DNA of 64,000 nucleotides from Streblospio benedicti (Eukaryota > Annelida > Polychaeta > Spionida > Spionidae), in NCBI GenBank assembly GCA_019095985.1, contig CM032662.1, positions 9,445,022 through 9,509,021 of the forward strand. Reading direction: 5' to 3'. How positions within the stretch are numbered: position 1 is the first letter of the stretch; every line of letters starts with the position of its first letter. This document shows positions 62,710 to 64,000 of the stretch, piece after piece. The notes beneath the pieces were generated by a model that saw only the letters and a program-made list of their open reading frames with translations, searched no databases and was not told the DNA's origin. The position numbers were made by a program, and so were the translations under genes.

Positions 62710-64000
62710 ATGAGTGGACGGAAACCACCCCCACGTCCACCCCCAAAGCCTCCTAAGGTAAACCTTAATCGACAAAGTTCTGATGCCAAGAGCAAAGAGA
62801 GACCGATTCCAGCGCCAAGAAAATATAGGAGAGAAAGGCAACCGACTTCCGCAGAAAAAAGACAACCGATTCCCGCAGAAAAGCCTAAAATATCGGTTGC
62901 AGATACAGAATCACAACCAACAAGGAAGAGACCATCAGAAAACACACATGCATGTGCTTGTGATGAACTCACAAAGCTGAAAAGTGAGCTACAAAGACCG
63001 AGTAAATTTCTTGAGCATGACGCAAAAGGTGAACATACAGGAGATGTGGGATGCATTAGAGGTGAATTTGAAAAAGCACTGTGGAATAATAAAGAACGTA
63101 TTGAGACACTGGAATCGGAAAAAGTGGGATATGAGCGTGTTCTTGGAGAAAACAGGAAATCGCATGGGACTTTTGAAAGTAATGATAGTAGTGTCCTAGA
63201 AGAGACTCCACCGCTAAGAAGAAGTAGAAGAGAAAGACAACCGATTTCCGCAGAAAAACGACAACCGATTCCTGCAGAAAAGCCTAAAATATCGGCTGCA
63301 GATACAGAATCACAACCAACAAGTAAGAGACCATCAGAAAACACACATGCATGTGCTTGTGATGAACTCACAAAGCTGAAATGTGAGCTACAAAGACTGA
63401 GTAAATTTCTCAAGCATGACGCAAAAGGTGAACATACAGGAGATTTGGGATGCATTATAGGTGAAATTGAAAAAGCACTTCAGAATAATAAAGAACGTAT
63501 TGAGACACTGGAATCGGGAAAAAAGGGAAATGAGCGTGTTCTTGGAGAAAACAGGAAATTGCCTGGGACTTTTGAAAGTAATGATAGTAGTGTGCTAGAA
63601 GAGAATAAAGCGTTGAAAACATGTAAAAAGGAATTAAAAGAGGAAGTTTTTAATCTTGAAGAGAATATAAAGGAGCTACGAGATAAGAATAAGATATTAG
63701 AAAAAGATGTAGAATCATTAACGAAATTAGAGAGTAGATATAGCCTTATACTAGAAGATAAGAAGATTTTAGAAACAACAAACAAAGAATTGAATGATCA
63801 AGTTAAAAATCTAGAAACCACTTGTGATGAACTCTTAAAGCTGAAAAGTGAGCTACAAAGACTGAGTAAATTTCTTGAGCATGACGCAAAAGGTGAACAT
63901 ACAGGAGATGTTGGATGTATTATAGGTGAAATTGAAAAGGCACTTCAGAATAATAAAGAACGTTTTGAGACACTGGAATCGGAAAAAGCGGGATATGAGC
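62710..64000 (+). CDS. Repetitive coiled-coil protein, running off the right edge
   Basis: An uninterrupted frame of 430 codons from ATG 62710 to the window end. It starts with a proline-rich stretch (SGRKPPPRPPPKPPKV), the kind bound by SH3 domains. A repeat unit of 133 residues (399 bases) then appears: RRERQP.SAEKRQPIPAEK, then HACACDELTKLK.ELQR, then KGEHTGD.GCI and NNKER(I/F)ETLES. The second copy begins near 63226; a third, preceded by extra coiled coil (ELKEEVFNLEENIKELRD), begins near 63823. The charge pattern (Lys/Glu/Leu heptads) indicates long coiled coils. The opposite strand has shorter open stretches that are shadows. I do not recognise the family; the 3' end lies outside the window. 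An upstream non-coding exon is possible. Confidence 0.75.
   Translation, partial: MSGRKPPPRPPPKPPKVNLNRQSSDAKSKERPIPAPRKYRRERQPTSAEKRQPIPAEKPKISVADTESQPTRKRPSENTHACACDELTKLKSELQRPSKFLEHDAKGEHTGDVGCIRGEFEKALWNNKERIETLESEKVGYERVLGENRKSHGTFESNDSSVLEETPPLRRSRRERQPISAEKRQPIPAEKPKISAADTESQPTSKRPSENTHACACDELTKLKCELQRLSKFLKHDAKGEHTGDLGCIIGEIEKALQNNKERIETLESGKKGNERVLGENRKLPGTFESNDSSVLEENKALKTCKKELKEEVFNLEENIKELRDKNKILEKDVESLTKLESRYSLILEDKKILETTNKELNDQVKNLETTCDELLKLKSELQRLSKFLEHDAKGEHTGDVGCIIGEIEKALQNNKERFETLESEKAGYE

Noticed and set aside
62685-63785. Minus-strand open frames of 256 and 101 codons
   Set aside because: They are antisense shadows of the longer, uninterrupted plus-strand coiled-coil frame, and their Ser/Leu/Cys content mirrors its Lys/Glu codons.

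Overview
This is a 64 kb window of animal (metazoan) nuclear DNA. It has intron-rich genes with canonical GT/AG splice sites, AT-rich spacers, many short DNA-transposon derivatives and one 100-base assembly gap (24503-24602). The gene set fits a marine invertebrate. It includes a CGRRF1 orthologue, a peroxisomal luciferase/4CL-like acyl-CoA synthetase, a secreted-type C1q-domain gene, an orphan rhodopsin-like GPCR, a long C2H2 zinc-finger gene and unusual TALE-like homeobox genes. An invertebrate deuterostome (cephalochordate or hemichordate) is my guess, but a lophotrochozoan cannot be excluded from sequence alone.

Left part (1-18 kb): a decayed homeobox fragment at the edge is followed by an intact single-exon TALE-like homeobox gene (712-1863) and a small two-exon membrane-protein gene (2978-4028). 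CGRRF1 follows on the minus strand (six exons, 6887-12308). A second, diverged homeobox gene lies inside its last intron on the opposite strand. A 99-residue membrane protein (12897-13196) is divergent from CGRRF1. Next comes a single-exon 1470-residue protein with about 24 zinc fingers, expanded by internal duplication.

Middle (18-48 kb): a duplicated block (18.9-19.9 and 20.8-21.8 kb) carries a palindromic miniature transposon in each copy, with a LINE tail remnant between the copies. A C1q-domain gene (22.2-24.25 kb) and a coiled-coil gene with internal 50-residue repeats (24.9-27.5 kb) follow. After them comes a long gene-poor stretch with a 252-base pure TG microsatellite, a GPCR on the minus strand (36651-38279) and more gene-poor, repeat-bearing DNA.

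Right part (48-64 kb): a ten-exon acyl-CoA synthetase gene on the minus strand (48059-60247) can be assembled with all splice phases agreeing. It gives 539 residues ending in the peroxisomal signal SKL. Its introns are packed with hAT-like and pogo-like miniature elements, three of which end within about 20 bases of an exon. At the right edge an open frame from 62710 runs off the window and encodes a proline-rich start followed by coiled-coil repeats of 133 residues.

I see no operon-like co-regulation, no CRISPR, no rRNA and no convincing functional tRNA. No clear retrovirus- or Polinton-like element was recognised.
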